From: Cellulomonas triticagri
Lineage (GTDB): Bacteria; Actinomycetota; Actinomycetes; Actinomycetales; Cellulomonadaceae
Direction: 5' to 3'
NCBI RefSeq assembly: GCF_003696205.1
Contig: NZ_RFFI01000002.1
Location: 1 to 64,000 of the forward strand
Length of the DNA stretch: 64,000 bases
Of the stretch, positions 1 to 10,305 are shown one piece after another. Within the stretch, counting starts at the first letter, position 1. Each line of letters opens with the position of its first letter. The notes under the pieces were generated by a model, which was not told the DNA's origin, searched no databases, and saw only the letters and a list, made by a program, of their open reading frames with translations. The translations under genes were made by a program, and so were the position numbers.

Positions 1-1140
1 CGCGGGGTCGCCGCCGGCGAGCGCGTGGGTGATCGCGGCGGCGGGGTCGCGGCGCCGCAGGTGCTCGGCGGTGACCCGGTGGGCGCGCTGGGCGGCGGCG
101 GGGTCGCGGCGCTGCAGCAGGGTGCGGGCGTGCGCGGCCACGAGGGAGTGCCACCGGTAGACGGGCAGGCCGCCCTGTCCACCCTGTCCACCCGCGCGGG
201 TCAGGAACACGCCCCGGTCGGCGCACTGCTCCAGCGCCGCGGAGCCGCCCGGCACCAGGGCCTCCGCCAGGTCGGCGTCGAGCGCGTCGGCGGTGCTCGC
301 GAGCAGCACGAACGACGCGAGGTCGGGGGGCAGCGTGCCGATGACCTCCTCCACGAGGTAGCCGGTGATCGGGACGTCGGTGCCCGCCAGCGGCTGCACG
401 GTCGCGAGGTCGCGGTCGAGCAGACCGGCGGCGACGGCGAGCCGCACGGCGACGGGCCAGCCCTGGGTCAGGTCCCACAGCGTGGCGACACCGGCCGCGT
501 CGGCGGCCGTGCCGTTGAGCCGGGCGAACGCGGCGACCTCGTCGCGCGTGAACGCGAGCGCCCCCGCCCGCAGCTCGCCGAGGTCGCCGCTGATCCGCAT
601 CCGGTTCACCGGGAGCGTGGTGTCGTGCCGCCCGGCGACGACGACGCGCGGCATCGCGGGGTAGCGCAGCAGGGGAGCGAGGACGGTGCGCGCGGTCGCG
701 GACGACAGGGTGTGCACGTCGTCCAGCACGACGGTGAGGTCCGCGCCCGCCGCCTCGACGTCGGCGAGCAGCGCGTCGACCCGGCGGCTGGTCGCGGCGT
801 CGGCAGCGGCGGTCCACCGGGCGGTGAGGGTGCCGGGGCGGGCGCGCTCGACGGCGTCGGCGAGCACGCGGGCCAGCCGCCCGGGGTCGTCGTCCAGGCC
901 GTCGACCGACACCCACGCGACCGGCGTGGTCCGGTGGGACACCCACGAGGCCAGCAGGCAGCTCTTGCCGAACCCCGCGGGTGCGGCGACGAGCACGGTC
1001 CGGTGCGCCGCCAGCGCGTCGTCCAGGGCGCCCAGCAGCCGCGGGCGCTCCAGGTGCCCCGCCGGTGCCACCGGCGGGCTGATCTTGCCGGCCGGCGTCG
1101 TCGCGGACCGGGCCGTCGGACGTCCCCCCACGTCCACCAC
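1..1140 (-). CDS. MalT/LuxR-type large ATP-binding regulator (partial)
   Basis: Reading leftward from a GTG at 1140, 380 codons stay open to the window edge, so the C-terminus is missing. The N-terminal part has a Walker A motif (APAGFGKS), a VLDDVH Walker B, then text typical of the NB-ARC/winged-helix part of STAND ATPases of the MalT/LuxR class (ELRAGALAFTRDEVAAF, LTQGWPVAVRLA, VYRWHSLVAAHARTLLQRR). Such proteins normally carry TPR-like repeats and a C-terminal LuxR helix-turn-helix, which would lie beyond position 1. No in-frame ATG or GTG precedes 1140 for at least 30 codons, and the next GTG is the very next codon. It is a candidate regulator for the palindromes found upstream of the nearby sulfatase and GAP genes; that link is inference. 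Confidence 0.75.
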   Translation of the reverse strand, partial: MVDVGGRPTARSATTPAGKISPPVAPAGHLERPRLLGALDDALAAHRTVLVAAPAGFGKSCLLASWVSHRTTPVAWVSVDGLDDDPGRLARVLADAVERARPGTLTARWTAAADAATSRRVDALLADVEAAGADLTVVLDDVHTLSSATARTVLAPLLRYPAMPRVVVAGRHDTTLPVNRMRISGDLGELRAGALAFTRDEVAAFARLNGTAADAAGVATLWDLTQGWPVAVRLAVAAGLLDRDLATVQPLAGTDVPITGYLVEEVIGTLPPDLASFVLLASTADALDADLAEALVPGGSAALEQCADRGVFLTRAGGQGGQGGLPVYRWHSLVAAHARTLLQRRDPAAAQRAHRVTAEHLRRRDPAAAITHALAGGDPA

Positions 1141-1265
1141 GCCCCTCTGCTCGAGGACGGGACCACCGTAGCGGGACGGGTCGCGGCCCGTCGCCCCGGC
1201 GGCGCGGTCCCCCCCCCGTCCCGCGCCGCCGGGGCCAGCGTCCCGGGGCCCGGCGCGCGGGCGCC

Positions 1266-1282
1266 TCATCCGTCGCGGATGA
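1266..1282. promoter_or_regulatory. Palindrome TCATCCG-TCG-CGGATGA
   Basis: Perfect 7-bp arms with a 3-bp centre. It has the same 7-3-7 geometry as four operators found elsewhere in the left flank, but its arms differ from theirs (TCATCCG rather than TCACCCC). It lies between the regulator start (1140) and the end of the small gene at 1294. It could be an autoregulatory site. Confidence 0.35.
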
Positions 1283-1293
1283 TCGTCGGGCGC

Positions 1294-1500
1294 TCAGGTG
1301 GCGTCCTGCACCACGCGCAGCTCGGTGATCTCGAGCCGCAGGTCGGTCAGCAGCGCGACGACCCCGGCGAGCCCGGCGGCGTCGGGGACCTGGCAGGACA
1401 GCATCGCCCCGTCCCCGGTGGGGGCCGCGACGATGTCCGCGTACTCCCGCAGGGCGGCGTAGTCGCTCAGCGGTCCGCGCACGCGGATGTGGTAGAGCAT
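1294..1500 (-). CDS. Small conserved-looking hypothetical protein, 68 aa
   Basis: Compact 68-residue protein beginning MLYHIRVRGPLSDY and ending with alternating strand-helix text (LTDLRLEITELRVVQDAT). It resembles a small ferredoxin-like alpha/beta fold but I do not recognise the family. It lies between the regulator and the GAP gene and is divergent from the latter, sharing the palindrome at 1560-1584. GC at third codon positions is very high, as in its neighbours, which supports real coding. Function unknown. Confidence 0.5.
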   Translation of the reverse strand: MLYHIRVRGPLSDYAALREYADIVAAPTGDGAMLSCQVPDAAGLAGVVALLTDLRLEITELRVVQDAT

Positions 1501-1559
1501 CGCCCCTCCCGGCGGTCGTGCCGGCTGGTGCGTCCACCGTCGTGCCGGGGCCGGTCCGC

Positions 1560-1584
1560 GGCATCACCCCGCGGGGGTGATGCC
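1560..1584. promoter_or_regulatory. Operator-like palindrome upstream of GAP gene 1
   Basis: Perfect inverted repeat with 11-bp arms (GGCATCACCCC and its complement) around GCG. The core TCACCCC-GCG-GGGGTGA is centred 57 bp upstream of the GAP start at 1629 and 72 bp upstream of the divergent 68-aa gene. Near-identical cores occur upstream of the arylsulfatase, the alkylsulfatase and the second GAP gene. Confidence 0.6.
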
Positions 1585-1628
1585 CGGCACCGCCGCCCCG
1601 GCGAGGCTCGGGGGCCAGGAGGTGCGCG

Positions 1629-2294
1629 GTGGGCGAGGCGATCGGGCAGTCGCTGCCGGTGGCGGTGGGCGTGCTGCTCAGCCCCATGCCGGTGGTCGCG
1701 GTGGTGCTGATGCTGGTGACCCCGCGCGCCCGCGCGGACGCGACGGCGTTCCTGGCCGGGTGGGTCCTCGGCATCGCGGCGTTGGGGACCGTGGTCGTGC
1801 TCGTGGCGGGCGCCGCGGCGGGGTCGGGGGAGCCGCCGACCTGGGTCGCCGTGCTGAAGATCGTCCTGGGCGTGCTGGCGCTGCTGGTCGCCGTCGCGCA
1901 GTGGCGCGGGCGCCCTCGGGGGGACGCCGAGCCGCCCGTGCCGGGGTGGATGCGCGCGGTCGACGGGTTCACCCCGGTGCGCGCCTTCGGCCTGGCCGTG
2001 CTGCTCGGCGCCGTGAACCCCAAGAACCTGCTGCTGGTGGCCTCCGGCGCGGTGGCCATCGCGACCGCGACCGACGAGACCGGCGCGCGGGCGGTGGCGC
2101 TCGCGGTGTTCGTGGTCGTCGCGTCGGTCGGGGTCGCCGCGCCGCTCGTCGTCTACCTGACCGCCGGTGCGCGCGCCGCCGCCGTCCTGGGGGGCCTGCG
2201 GACCTGGCTGGTCCGGGAGAACGCCGTCGTCGTGGCGACGCTGATGCTGGTCATCGGCACCAAGCTCCTCGGGGACGGGATCGGCGCGCTCTGA
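1629..2294 (+). CDS. GAP/SfLAP-family membrane protein (copy 1)
   Basis: 221-residue integral membrane protein with about six hydrophobic segments, starting MGEAIGQSLPVAVGVLLSPM. The LSPMPVVAVVLML and GAVNPKNLLLVASGA motifs and the length match the GAP family (sulfolipid-1-addressing protein, SfLAP), which is linked in mycobacteria to moving sulfolipids and glycopeptidolipids to the surface. The GTG start is preceded by CCAGGAGG. A second family member lies at 17052-17774 beside an alkylsulfatase, and both have the same palindrome upstream. The cargo here is unknown; a role in handling sulfated or amphipathic lipids is inferred from family and context. Confidence 0.8.
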   Translation: MGEAIGQSLPVAVGVLLSPMPVVAVVLMLVTPRARADATAFLAGWVLGIAALGTVVVLVAGAAAGSGEPPTWVAVLKIVLGVLALLVAVAQWRGRPRGDAEPPVPGWMRAVDGFTPVRAFGLAVLLGAVNPKNLLLVASGAVAIATATDETGARAVALAVFVVVASVGVAAPLVVYLTAGARAAAVLGGLRTWLVRENAVVVATLMLVIGTKLLGDGIGAL

Positions 2295-2295
2295 C

Positions 2296-3474
2296 TCAGG
2301 CGTGCAGCGAGAACTCGGTGGGGAAGCGCGGGTCGGTGATCGCGGGGCGGTCCAGGGAGAACAGGTCGATGTCGTGGGTGGTCGTCCCCGCGGTGAGCAG
2401 GTCCGCGAGGACGCTGCCGAGCAGGCTCGCGAACTTCCCGGCGTGCCCGGCCCCGTTCGCGACCGCGACGTGCGGGTGCCCCGGGACGGTGTCGAGGACG
2501 AACTCCCGGTCGGCCGGCATGTCGTAGACGCACGTGCGGGCGACGAGCGGCGCCCCGGCGGCGTCGGGCAGGTGCTCGGCGAGGAACCGCAGCGAGCGGG
2601 CGGTCTCCTCCGGGTCGGGCTGGTGGGTGCGCCCGTCGACGGTGACGAACCGTCCGCGCATGTCCCGGGCGATCTTCACGGCGGCCTCGCCGTAGACCGG
2701 GAACCCGTAGTGCACGTCCGCGCCGTGGTAGACCCAGATCGGGAACCGGTCCGGGGTGAACGAGGGCAGGTGCCGCGCCGCGACGTAGTCCACCTGCTCC
2801 TCGGACAGCGTGAGCCGGAAGTCCAGGCCGAGGTCCCCCATGAGCTCGGGCAGCCAGGACGCGGTGGCGACGACGAGCGCCCCGGCCTCGACGTCGCCCC
2901 CGGTGGTGCGGACCGTGACCGACGAGTCGCGGACGTCGAGCCCGGTGACGCGGGTGCGGGTGCGCAGCTCGACCCCGGCAGCCAGGGCGAGCGCGGTGTG
3001 GGCGGACACGGACCGGCGGATGTCGATGATCCCGGCGTCGGCCTGGAACAGCGCGGCCGTCCCGTCGGGGACGCGCCACTGCGGATACCGGGCACGCAGG
3101 TCGTCGGTCGTGAGGTCCTGGTAGGTGTGCCCGGCGGCGTCCATCGCGGCGCGGAACACGTCCAGGCGGGCGTCGCCGCCGTGCTCCGGCGGGGCGAGGT
3201 CGAGGCCGCCGGTGCGGGTGTACACCGGCAGGCCGGAGGCGCGCTCGACCTGCTCCCACGCCTCGAACATGGCGTCGGTGAGGCGCGCGTACTCCGCGCG
3301 GTGGTACGACCGCCGGATGATGCGCGAGTGGTCGCCCGACGACCCGAGGGCGTGGCCGAGGTCGTGCTGCTCCAGCAGCAGGACGCGCTCGGCGCCGCGC
3401 CGGGTCAGCCAGTACGAGGCGGCCGAGCCGATGGCGCCGGCGCCGATGACGACGTGCGAGTACGTGCCGGACAC
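2296..3474 (-). CDS. solA: Sarcosine / N-methyl-L-tryptophan oxidase-like FAD enzyme
   Basis: 392 aa, the usual length for monomeric sarcosine oxidase and SolA. The N-terminus has the dinucleotide-binding motif VIGAGAIGSAASYWL and the LLEQHDLGHALGSSGD text typical of this family. Cys315 lies in RTCVYDMPADREFVLD, the place of the cysteine that binds FAD covalently in monomeric sarcosine oxidase. The enzyme would oxidatively demethylate an N-methyl amino acid with O2, giving formaldehyde and H2O2. The GTG at 3474 is preceded by AGGAGG at 5-nt spacing, so the longer open frame upstream is not used. It ends 2 bp from the convergent GAP gene. Substrate is not decidable from sequence. Confidence 0.85.
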   Translation of the reverse strand: MSGTYSHVVIGAGAIGSAASYWLTRRGAERVLLLEQHDLGHALGSSGDHSRIIRRSYHRAEYARLTDAMFEAWEQVERASGLPVYTRTGGLDLAPPEHGGDARLDVFRAAMDAAGHTYQDLTTDDLRARYPQWRVPDGTAALFQADAGIIDIRRSVSAHTALALAAGVELRTRTRVTGLDVRDSSVTVRTTGGDVEAGALVVATASWLPELMGDLGLDFRLTLSEEQVDYVAARHLPSFTPDRFPIWVYHGADVHYGFPVYGEAAVKIARDMRGRFVTVDGRTHQPDPEETARSLRFLAEHLPDAAGAPLVARTCVYDMPADREFVLDTVPGHPHVAVANGAGHAGKFASLLGSVLADLLTAGTTTHDIDLFSLDRPAITDPRFPTEFSLHA

Positions 3475-3596
3475 AGTGACCTCCTGGGGGTGCGACGGGG
3501 CCGCGACCCCCGCGGGCCCAGTGTCGCGGACCGGCGCCAGGTGCGGGGAGCGCGTCTCGCGGACCGGCCGGGCGTTGCGCGCGGGCTCGACCGTGC

Positions 3597-5363
3597 TCAG
3601 TCGTCCAGGAGCGCCCGCACCCGCTCGGTGTCGGCGTCCGTCCACCCGTCGGGCGGGGCGACGGCGACCCAGCCGTCCAGGGTGAGCCCGTCGTAGTTGT
3701 GCCCGTGCCCGTCGGGGACGCCCTTGGAGTTCACCAGGTCGAACGTCAGCTGCCAGAACGTGACGACCGGGTACCAGGTCATCGTGAGCCCGCCCTCGCC
3801 GGCGGGGTTGCCCTGCAACCAGTCCGGCTCGCTGAACAGCAGGTCCGGGCCCCACCACACGATCGGGTCGGAGGCGTGCTGCAGGTACAGCACCCGCGGC
3901 TCCTCCCAGGCGGTCGGCGGCTCGGCGATCTGCTCGGTGTCACCCGCGAACCGGACCAGCAGCCCGCTCGCGTACACCGGGGCGAGCGACGTGGTGCCGG
4001 GGTCGCGGCGGTCGACCAGGGCGTGCCAGATCGGGTTGGAGTTGGGCGGGCCGACCCACAGCACCCCGTCGGTGCGGGCACGGATGTCGGCGAGCGAGTC
4101 GTACGCGGTCTCGGAGCCGTAGGACCCCAGGCTCTCCCCGTACGCGAGCACCTGCGGGCGGTCCGCCTCGGGCATCTGCGCGACGCGGGCCTCCACGGCG
4201 GCGGCGAGCGCCTGCGCCTCGTCGGCGGCGCGGGACCGGTCGACGAGGAACGACAGCCAGCTCGGCAGGTACGAGTACTGCGTCGCGACCGCCGCGGTGT
4301 CCCCGGCGTGCAGCAGCTCGAGCGACGCCACCGCCGACCCGTTCACCCAGCCGCTGCCGGTCGTGGTGGCGATCAGCAGCACCGCGCGGTCGAACCCGCC
4401 CGCGCGCTCCAGGTCCGCCACGGCCAGCGCCGCGCGCTCCTCGGCGGTCGGTGCGGAGTCCAGGCCCGCGTACACCCGCACCGGCTCCGTGACCGTCCCG
4501 GTGCGGGACGCCGCCGACAGCACGTCGGGGCCGGGCCCCTCGCTGACGAACCGCCGGCCCTCGCGCCCGAGCGTGTCCCACGGCACGAGCGAGTCGGGGG
4601 AGCCGGAGCGCTCGGGGGCGGTCGGCTGCACGACCCCGGCGTGGTCGCGGGTGTTCGCCGACGCGAACGCGGTGTCCGCCCAGGACAGCGCCCGCGACAG
4701 CAGCACGTCGTTGACCAGCACCACGACGAGCACCGCCACCAGGCCCGCGGCGACGCCGCTCGCGAGGATCCGCGGGAACCGCAGGCGCCGCCGCAGCACC
4801 CGCTCCACCCGCAGGCTCGTCCACCGCAGCCCGCGCACCGCGAACACCAGCGCCGCCGCGACGACCAGCAGCAGCGGGCCCGTGCGCAGCCAGTCCCCGG
4901 TGGACGGCCCCGGCATGCCCATGGCCTCGGACATCTCCCGCTGCCAGCGGGAGCCGTGCACGAGCATGACCACCAGCAGCGCCACCGCCGCCGCGCCCAG
5001 CAGGCTGCCCAGCAGCGGCCGCAGCCACGCGCGCACCCGCGGCGGCACCCGGTGGGTCGCCCAGGCGAGCAGGCGCCGCCACGCGGGGACGTGGCGCAGC
5101 GCCCAGGCGAGCAGCACGCCGATCCCGTACCCGAGGGCGCCGGAGATGCCCGACACCCCGGCCTGGAAGAACCAGTCCCGGGGCAGCAGCGAGGGCGTCA
5201 TCGCCAGGGCGGCGAACACCGTGCCCAGGGCGATGCCGGGGGCGCTCGGCGGCCGGGGCCGACGCCGCCGGTGCGCGGCCGGTGCCTCGGGGGCGGGATC
5301 GGTGCCCGCGGCGTCGGTGCCTGCGGGCTCGAGGACGTCCGGGTGCGCCTCCGGGGTGGTCAT
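3597..5363 (-). CDS. Alpha/beta-hydrolase membrane protein (Abhydrolase_9 type)
   Basis: 588 aa from the ATG at 5363 (AGGAAG upstream). The N-terminus is proline- and arginine-rich, followed by about four membrane segments (for example IALGTVFAALAMTPSLLPRDWF, LLGSLLGAAAVALLVVMLVHG). The C-terminal half is an alpha/beta hydrolase with the nucleophile motif YGESLGSYGS and a late SDPIVWWGPDLLF acid region. This two-part layout matches the actinobacterial alpha/beta-hydrolase family with an N-terminal membrane domain. Likely membrane-anchored; substrate unknown. It is divergent from the arylsulfatase operon and may share its control region. Confidence 0.8.
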   Translation of the reverse strand: MTTPEAHPDVLEPAGTDAAGTDPAPEAPAAHRRRRPRPPSAPGIALGTVFAALAMTPSLLPRDWFFQAGVSGISGALGYGIGVLLAWALRHVPAWRRLLAWATHRVPPRVRAWLRPLLGSLLGAAAVALLVVMLVHGSRWQREMSEAMGMPGPSTGDWLRTGPLLLVVAAALVFAVRGLRWTSLRVERVLRRRLRFPRILASGVAAGLVAVLVVVLVNDVLLSRALSWADTAFASANTRDHAGVVQPTAPERSGSPDSLVPWDTLGREGRRFVSEGPGPDVLSAASRTGTVTEPVRVYAGLDSAPTAEERAALAVADLERAGGFDRAVLLIATTTGSGWVNGSAVASLELLHAGDTAAVATQYSYLPSWLSFLVDRSRAADEAQALAAAVEARVAQMPEADRPQVLAYGESLGSYGSETAYDSLADIRARTDGVLWVGPPNSNPIWHALVDRRDPGTTSLAPVYASGLLVRFAGDTEQIAEPPTAWEEPRVLYLQHASDPIVWWGPDLLFSEPDWLQGNPAGEGGLTMTWYPVVTFWQLTFDLVNSKGVPDGHGHNYDGLTLDGWVAVAPPDGWTDADTERVRALLDD

Positions 5364-5457
5364 CCGTGCCTCTTCCTGCCCGCCGGGCCCCGGCGCCCGG
5401 CGGTGTCCGGGGCGCCGTCGTCGGTCCGATGGATGGTGCCAGACCGCGGGGCGCATC

Positions 5458-5474
5458 TCATCTCGGTCGGGTGA
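5458..5474. promoter_or_regulatory. Operator-like palindrome upstream of arylsulfatase
   Basis: TCATCTC-GGT-CGGGTGA has the same 7-3-7 layout as the sites at 1560, 17027 and 17835. It is centred 67 bp upstream of the arylsulfatase start and about 103 bp upstream of the divergent membrane hydrolase. The left arm is the least well conserved of the four. Confidence 0.45.
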
Positions 5475-5486
5475 CGTGTCGTCCCG

Positions 5487-5513
5487 CCGTCCCGCCCGAC
5501 ACTGGCGGGACGG
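5487..5513. promoter_or_regulatory. Inverted repeat just upstream of arylsulfatase RBS
   Basis: Perfect 10-bp arms (CCGTCCCGCC and its complement) around CGACACT, ending 7 bp before the AGGGAGG ribosome binding site. It could act as an operator or a leader hairpin. There is no independent support. Confidence 0.3.
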
Positions 5514-5532
5514 GCGATCCAGGGAGGGCACC

Positions 5533-7071
5533 ATGCCGGACGGCAAGCCGAACATCCTCGTCATCTGGGGCGACGACATCGGCATCACCAACCTCAGCTG
5601 CTACAGCGACGGGCTCATGGGGTACCGCACGCCGCACATCGACCGGATCGCCGACGAGGGCATGCGGTTCACCGACTCCTACGGCGAGCAGAGCTGCACC
5701 GCCGGGCGCGCGTCGTTCATCACCGGCCAGTCGGTGTACCGCACGGGGATGAGCAAGGTCGGCGTCCCCGGGGCCGACGTCGGGCTGTCCGGCGAGGACC
5801 CGACGATCGCCGAGCTGCTCAAGCCGCTCGGGTACGCGACCGGGCAGTTCGGCAAGAACCACCTCGGCGACCGCAACCCCTACCTGCCGACGGTGCACGG
5901 CTTCGACGAGTTCTTCGGGAACCTCTACCACCTCAACGCGGAGGAGGACCCCGAGCAGGACGACTTCCCGGACGCCGAGGAGTTCCCGCGCCTGCACGCC
6001 GTCTACCAGCCGCGCGGCGTGCTGCACTGCTGGGCGACCGACGAGCACGACCCCACGGAGGACCCGAAGTACGGGGTGGTCGGCAAGCAGCGGATCGTGG
6101 ACACCGGGCCGCTGAACCGCAAGCGGATGGAGACGGTCGACGACGAGACGACCGCCGCGGCGGTGGACTTCATCCGCCGGCAGGCGGGCGAGGGGACGCC
6201 GTTCTTCGTGTGGATGAACACCACCCACATGCACCTGCGCACCCACACCAAGCCGGAGAGCCGCGGGCAGGCGGGCCGCTGGCAGTCGGCGTACCACGAC
6301 ACGATGGTCGACCACGACGCCCACGTGGGCGTGCTGCTCGACGCCCTGGACGAGCTCGGCATCGCCGACGACACGATCGTGGTCTACAGCACCGACAACG
6401 GACCGCACGCCAACACCTGGCCCGACGGCGCGACCACGCCGTTCCGCAGCGAGAAGGACACCAACTGGGAGGGCGCGTTCCGGGTCCCGGAGGTGGTCCG
6501 GTGGCCCGGGCACATCCCCGCCGGGGTGGTGTCCAACGAGATCGTCCAGCACCACGACTGGTTGCCGACCTTCCTCGCGGCGGCGGGCGAGCCGGACGTC
6601 GTGGAGAAGCTGAAGGAGGGCCACCAGGCGGGCAGCAAGGCGTTCCGGGTGCACATCGACGGGTACGACCTGCTGCCCTACCTCACGGGCCAGGTCCCGT
6701 CGAGCCCCCGGCAGGGGCTCATCTACTTCTCCGACGACTGCGACGTGCTCGGCATCCGGTTCGACAACTGGAAGATCGTGTTCATGGAGCAGCGCGCCGC
6801 CGGCACCATGCGCATCTGGGGCGAGCCGTTCGTCCCGCTGCGGGTCCCCAAGCTGTTCAACCTGCGCACCGACCCGTTCGAGCGCGCCGACATCACGTCC
6901 AACACCTACTGGGACTGGTTCCTCGACCACGACTTCTTCGCGCTCTACGGCACCGCGATCACCACCGAGTTCCTGCAGACCTTCCGGGAGTTCCCGCCCC
7001 GCCACGAGCCCGCGACGTTCACCATCGACCAGGCGGTGGCGCGCCTGCACGCCGCGCTGGCCCGGGACTGA
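5533..7071 (+). CDS. Arylsulfatase (type I, formylglycine-dependent)
   Basis: 512 aa. It hydrolyses sulfate esters. The N-terminus PNILVIWGDDIG supplies the paired metal-binding aspartates (D14, D15). CTAGR at residues 55-59 is the sulfatase signature in which Cys55 is converted to formylglycine. GKNHLGD, HDTMVDHDAHVG and YSTDNGPHANTWPDG are further alkaline-phosphatase-superfamily metal and substrate motifs. No signal peptide is evident, so it is probably cytoplasmic. ATG with AGGGAGG upstream. The next two genes follow within 2 bp or overlap, and the third encodes the enzyme that would mature Cys55, so the operon is self-sufficient. Confidence 0.92.
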   Translation: MPDGKPNILVIWGDDIGITNLSCYSDGLMGYRTPHIDRIADEGMRFTDSYGEQSCTAGRASFITGQSVYRTGMSKVGVPGADVGLSGEDPTIAELLKPLGYATGQFGKNHLGDRNPYLPTVHGFDEFFGNLYHLNAEEDPEQDDFPDAEEFPRLHAVYQPRGVLHCWATDEHDPTEDPKYGVVGKQRIVDTGPLNRKRMETVDDETTAAAVDFIRRQAGEGTPFFVWMNTTHMHLRTHTKPESRGQAGRWQSAYHDTMVDHDAHVGVLLDALDELGIADDTIVVYSTDNGPHANTWPDGATTPFRSEKDTNWEGAFRVPEVVRWPGHIPAGVVSNEIVQHHDWLPTFLAAAGEPDVVEKLKEGHQAGSKAFRVHIDGYDLLPYLTGQVPSSPRQGLIYFSDDCDVLGIRFDNWKIVFMEQRAAGTMRIWGEPFVPLRVPKLFNLRTDPFERADITSNTYWDWFLDHDFFALYGTAITTEFLQTFREFPPRHEPATFTIDQAVARLHAALARD

Positions 7072-7073
7072 CC

Positions 7074-8020
7074 GTGGCCGACGACCTGCCCGGGTGGCGG
7101 GACGGCCCCGCACGCCGCGCCGTGCTCGACTTCGTCGCCCGGACCACCGACCCGGGCGGCGCGGACCACGTCGAGCCCGCCGCCCGGGTCGCGGTGCTCG
7201 ACAACGACGGCACCCTGTGGTGCGAGCGGCCCGTGCCGGTGCAGGTCGACTTCCTGCTGCGGCGGTTCGTCGAGATGGCGGAGGCCGACCCCGCGCTGCG
7301 GGACCGGCAGCCGTGGCTCGAGGCGCGCACCGGGGACCTCGCGTGGCTCGGCGACGCGATGGACCGCCACTACCGGGGGGACGACTCCGCCCTCCGGCTG
7401 CTCGTGCACGCCGTCACGACCGCCTTCGCAGACGTCGACGTGGACGCGTACGACGCCCGGGTGCGGGAGTTCTTCGCCACCGCCGAGCACCCGGTGCTGC
7501 GCCGGCCCTACCGGGAGTGCGTCTACGCCCCGATGATCGCCCTGCTCCGGTACCTGGAGGCGCACGGCTACGTCGTCTACCTCGCCACCGGCGGCGACCG
7601 GGACTTCGTGCGCCCCGTCGCGCAGGACCTGTACGGGGTGCCGCCGGAGCGGGTGATCGGCAGCGCGGTCGGCCTGGCGTACGTGCCCGGCGACGTCGAC
7701 GGGGCGCCGGGGACGCTGCGCTACACCGCCGCCATGGAGTTCTTCGACGACGGGCCCGTCAAACCCGTGCGGATCTGGAGCCGCACGGGGCGCCGCCCCG
7801 TGGTGGCCGCGGGCAACGCGAACGGCGACGTCCCGATGCTCGGCTTCGCCGGGAGCGGGGACGGGCCCGCGCTGCGGCTGCTGCTGCGCCACGACGACGC
7901 CGAGCGCGAGTTCGCCACCGACGCGGGCGCTGAGCAGGCGCTCGCGGTCGCGGCGGACCGCGGCTGGACCGTCGTCAGCATGCGCGACGACTGGTCGACG
8001 GTGTTCGCGGGGGACGACCG

Positions 8021-8024
<4 letters not shown>
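7074..8024 (+). CDS. HAD-superfamily hydrolase
   Basis: 316 aa, GTG start 2 bp after the arylsulfatase stop. Motif I is VLDNDGTLW (nucleophile Asp about residue 43), motif II is YLATGGDRDFVRP, and GNANGDVPMLGFA is the acidic motif IV, so all four HAD elements are present. The insert between motifs I and II is helical, as in phosphoserine-phosphatase-like members. A phosphatase is likely. Its place between a sulfatase and its maturase suggests a role in using the desulfated product or clearing a phosphorylated one; that is inference. Confidence 0.82.
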
Positions 8025-8963
<939 letters not shown>

Positions 8964-8983
<20 letters not shown>

Positions 8984-10199
8984 GGTCCACCGCCGCGAGC
9001 CGCTCGTCCAGCCAGTCGAGCACGCGCTCGTCGGTCAGGGTCCGGGCGAGCGGCTGGCAGTGCCCGCCCGCGCCCTCCGCCGCCGTGAACGGCACCACCT
9101 CCGCGATCCCCGGGGCGGTCAGCGACGCCAGCCGCTCCGACTGGCCGGGCCAGAACTGCTCGCCCTCCGGCGAGGTGATCAGCAGCGGCGTGGTGATCTG
9201 CCCGGCGACGTCGCGCAGGTCGTACGCCCGCACCGCCCGCAGGGTCGCCGCGTAGCCCTCCGCGCCGTACGGCCGGGCGCGGAACCGCCACGTGCGCGCG
9301 GTGGCGGGGGACAGCCGCATGCCGAGCGCCATGTCCCGGTCGAACGCGTGGTCGTCGCCCTTGGCCAGCAGCGTCAGCAGGCTGTGCGGCACCTCGCGCT
9401 CCCAGGAGGTCGCGACCTCCACCACGCCCGGGTCCAGCACCGCCGCGGCGGGGCGGTGCTCCGACGCCAGTGCCCGGGCCACCCAGTAGCCGCCCTGGCT
9501 CATCCCGAACAGGACGACGCGCCGCGCGTCCACGCCCGGCTGCTCGAGCAGCGTGTCGAGCACCGGCGTCAGCACGCGCTCGAAGTCCGGCCGGAACGGG
9601 ATGCCCTGCTCCAGCAGCACCGACTGCTGCCCCGGCCCGTCGAACGCGAGCGCGTGGTACCCGCGCTCCAGCGCCCCGTGCAGGATCCCGGACCACAGCG
9701 ACGTCAGCGCCCCGTCGCTGCCGTTCACCGCGACCAGCGTCGGGCGCGGTCCCGGGCCGGGGGAGCGGAACAGGTACCCCGGCAAGGTCGTGCCCTCGTA
9801 CGGCAGGTCCAGCCGCTCCACGTCCCGCCCGCTCGTCGCGACCCACCGGTCCCACGCGGCGCGGTGCGCCCGGAACGTCGGCAGCAGGTCCGCGTCCGAC
9901 TCCAGCGCCGCCGCCGCGTCCACCGCGGCCGCGAGGTACGCCGCCGCCCGCAGGTACGCCCCGGCCGCGCTCACCCGGTGCCCGCGCACCGCCGACGCGT
10001 CCGCCCGCTCCGCCACGCGGGTGCCCAGGTCGCGCCACGCGGCGAACCAGCCCTCGTGGTCGTGGTCCTTCACCCCGCCGACGGCGGCGAGCACCTCCCC
10101 GACGTCCGCGGCGCCGCTGGGCGCCCGGCCGAGCACGGTGCGGACCGCCTGGTCGCGGTCGGGGACGGCGGAGAACGTCAGCGCGTGGTGTCCGGGCAC
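8964..10199 (-). CDS. Alpha/beta hydrolase (FrsA-like / esterase family)
   Basis: 411 aa, GTG at 10199 with GAGGAGGG upstream. A helical N-terminal third is followed by an alpha/beta-hydrolase core: LVAVNGSDGALTSLW, the nucleophile elbow LFGMSQGGYW, a late acid region PLLITSPEGEQFWPGQSERL and the catalytic His in GAGGHCQPLAR. The layout (helical cap, then core) resembles DUF1100/FrsA-like hydrolases. It ends inside the 3' end of the FGE gene (convergent, 20 bp overlap). Substrate unknown. Confidence 0.82.
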
Positions 10200-10305
10200 G
10201 GTGGGTCCCTCCTCGTCGGCACGGGTGCCGCGGGCGCGGCCCCTGCTGCCACCGAAGCGGACGCCACCGTCCGCGGCCTCATCCGCGCCGGACGGTTCGG
10301 AGGGC

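Noticed and set aside
25-1710. 561-aa open frame on the + strand covering the regulator and the small gene
   Set aside because: It is antisense to a frame with a Walker A motif and regulator-like text; its own product is repetitive Gly/Arg/Val with no recognisable domain, as expected from a shadow frame in very GC-rich DNA.
2153-3259. Second - strand frame over the oxidase gene
   Set aside because: Arg/Pro-rich out-of-frame copy of the oxidase; no start signal and no domain.
4297-5532. Long N-terminal extension of the arylsulfatase frame
   Set aside because: The extension is low-complexity and antisense to the membrane hydrolase; ATG 5533 has a strong AGGGAGG and gives the normal family length.
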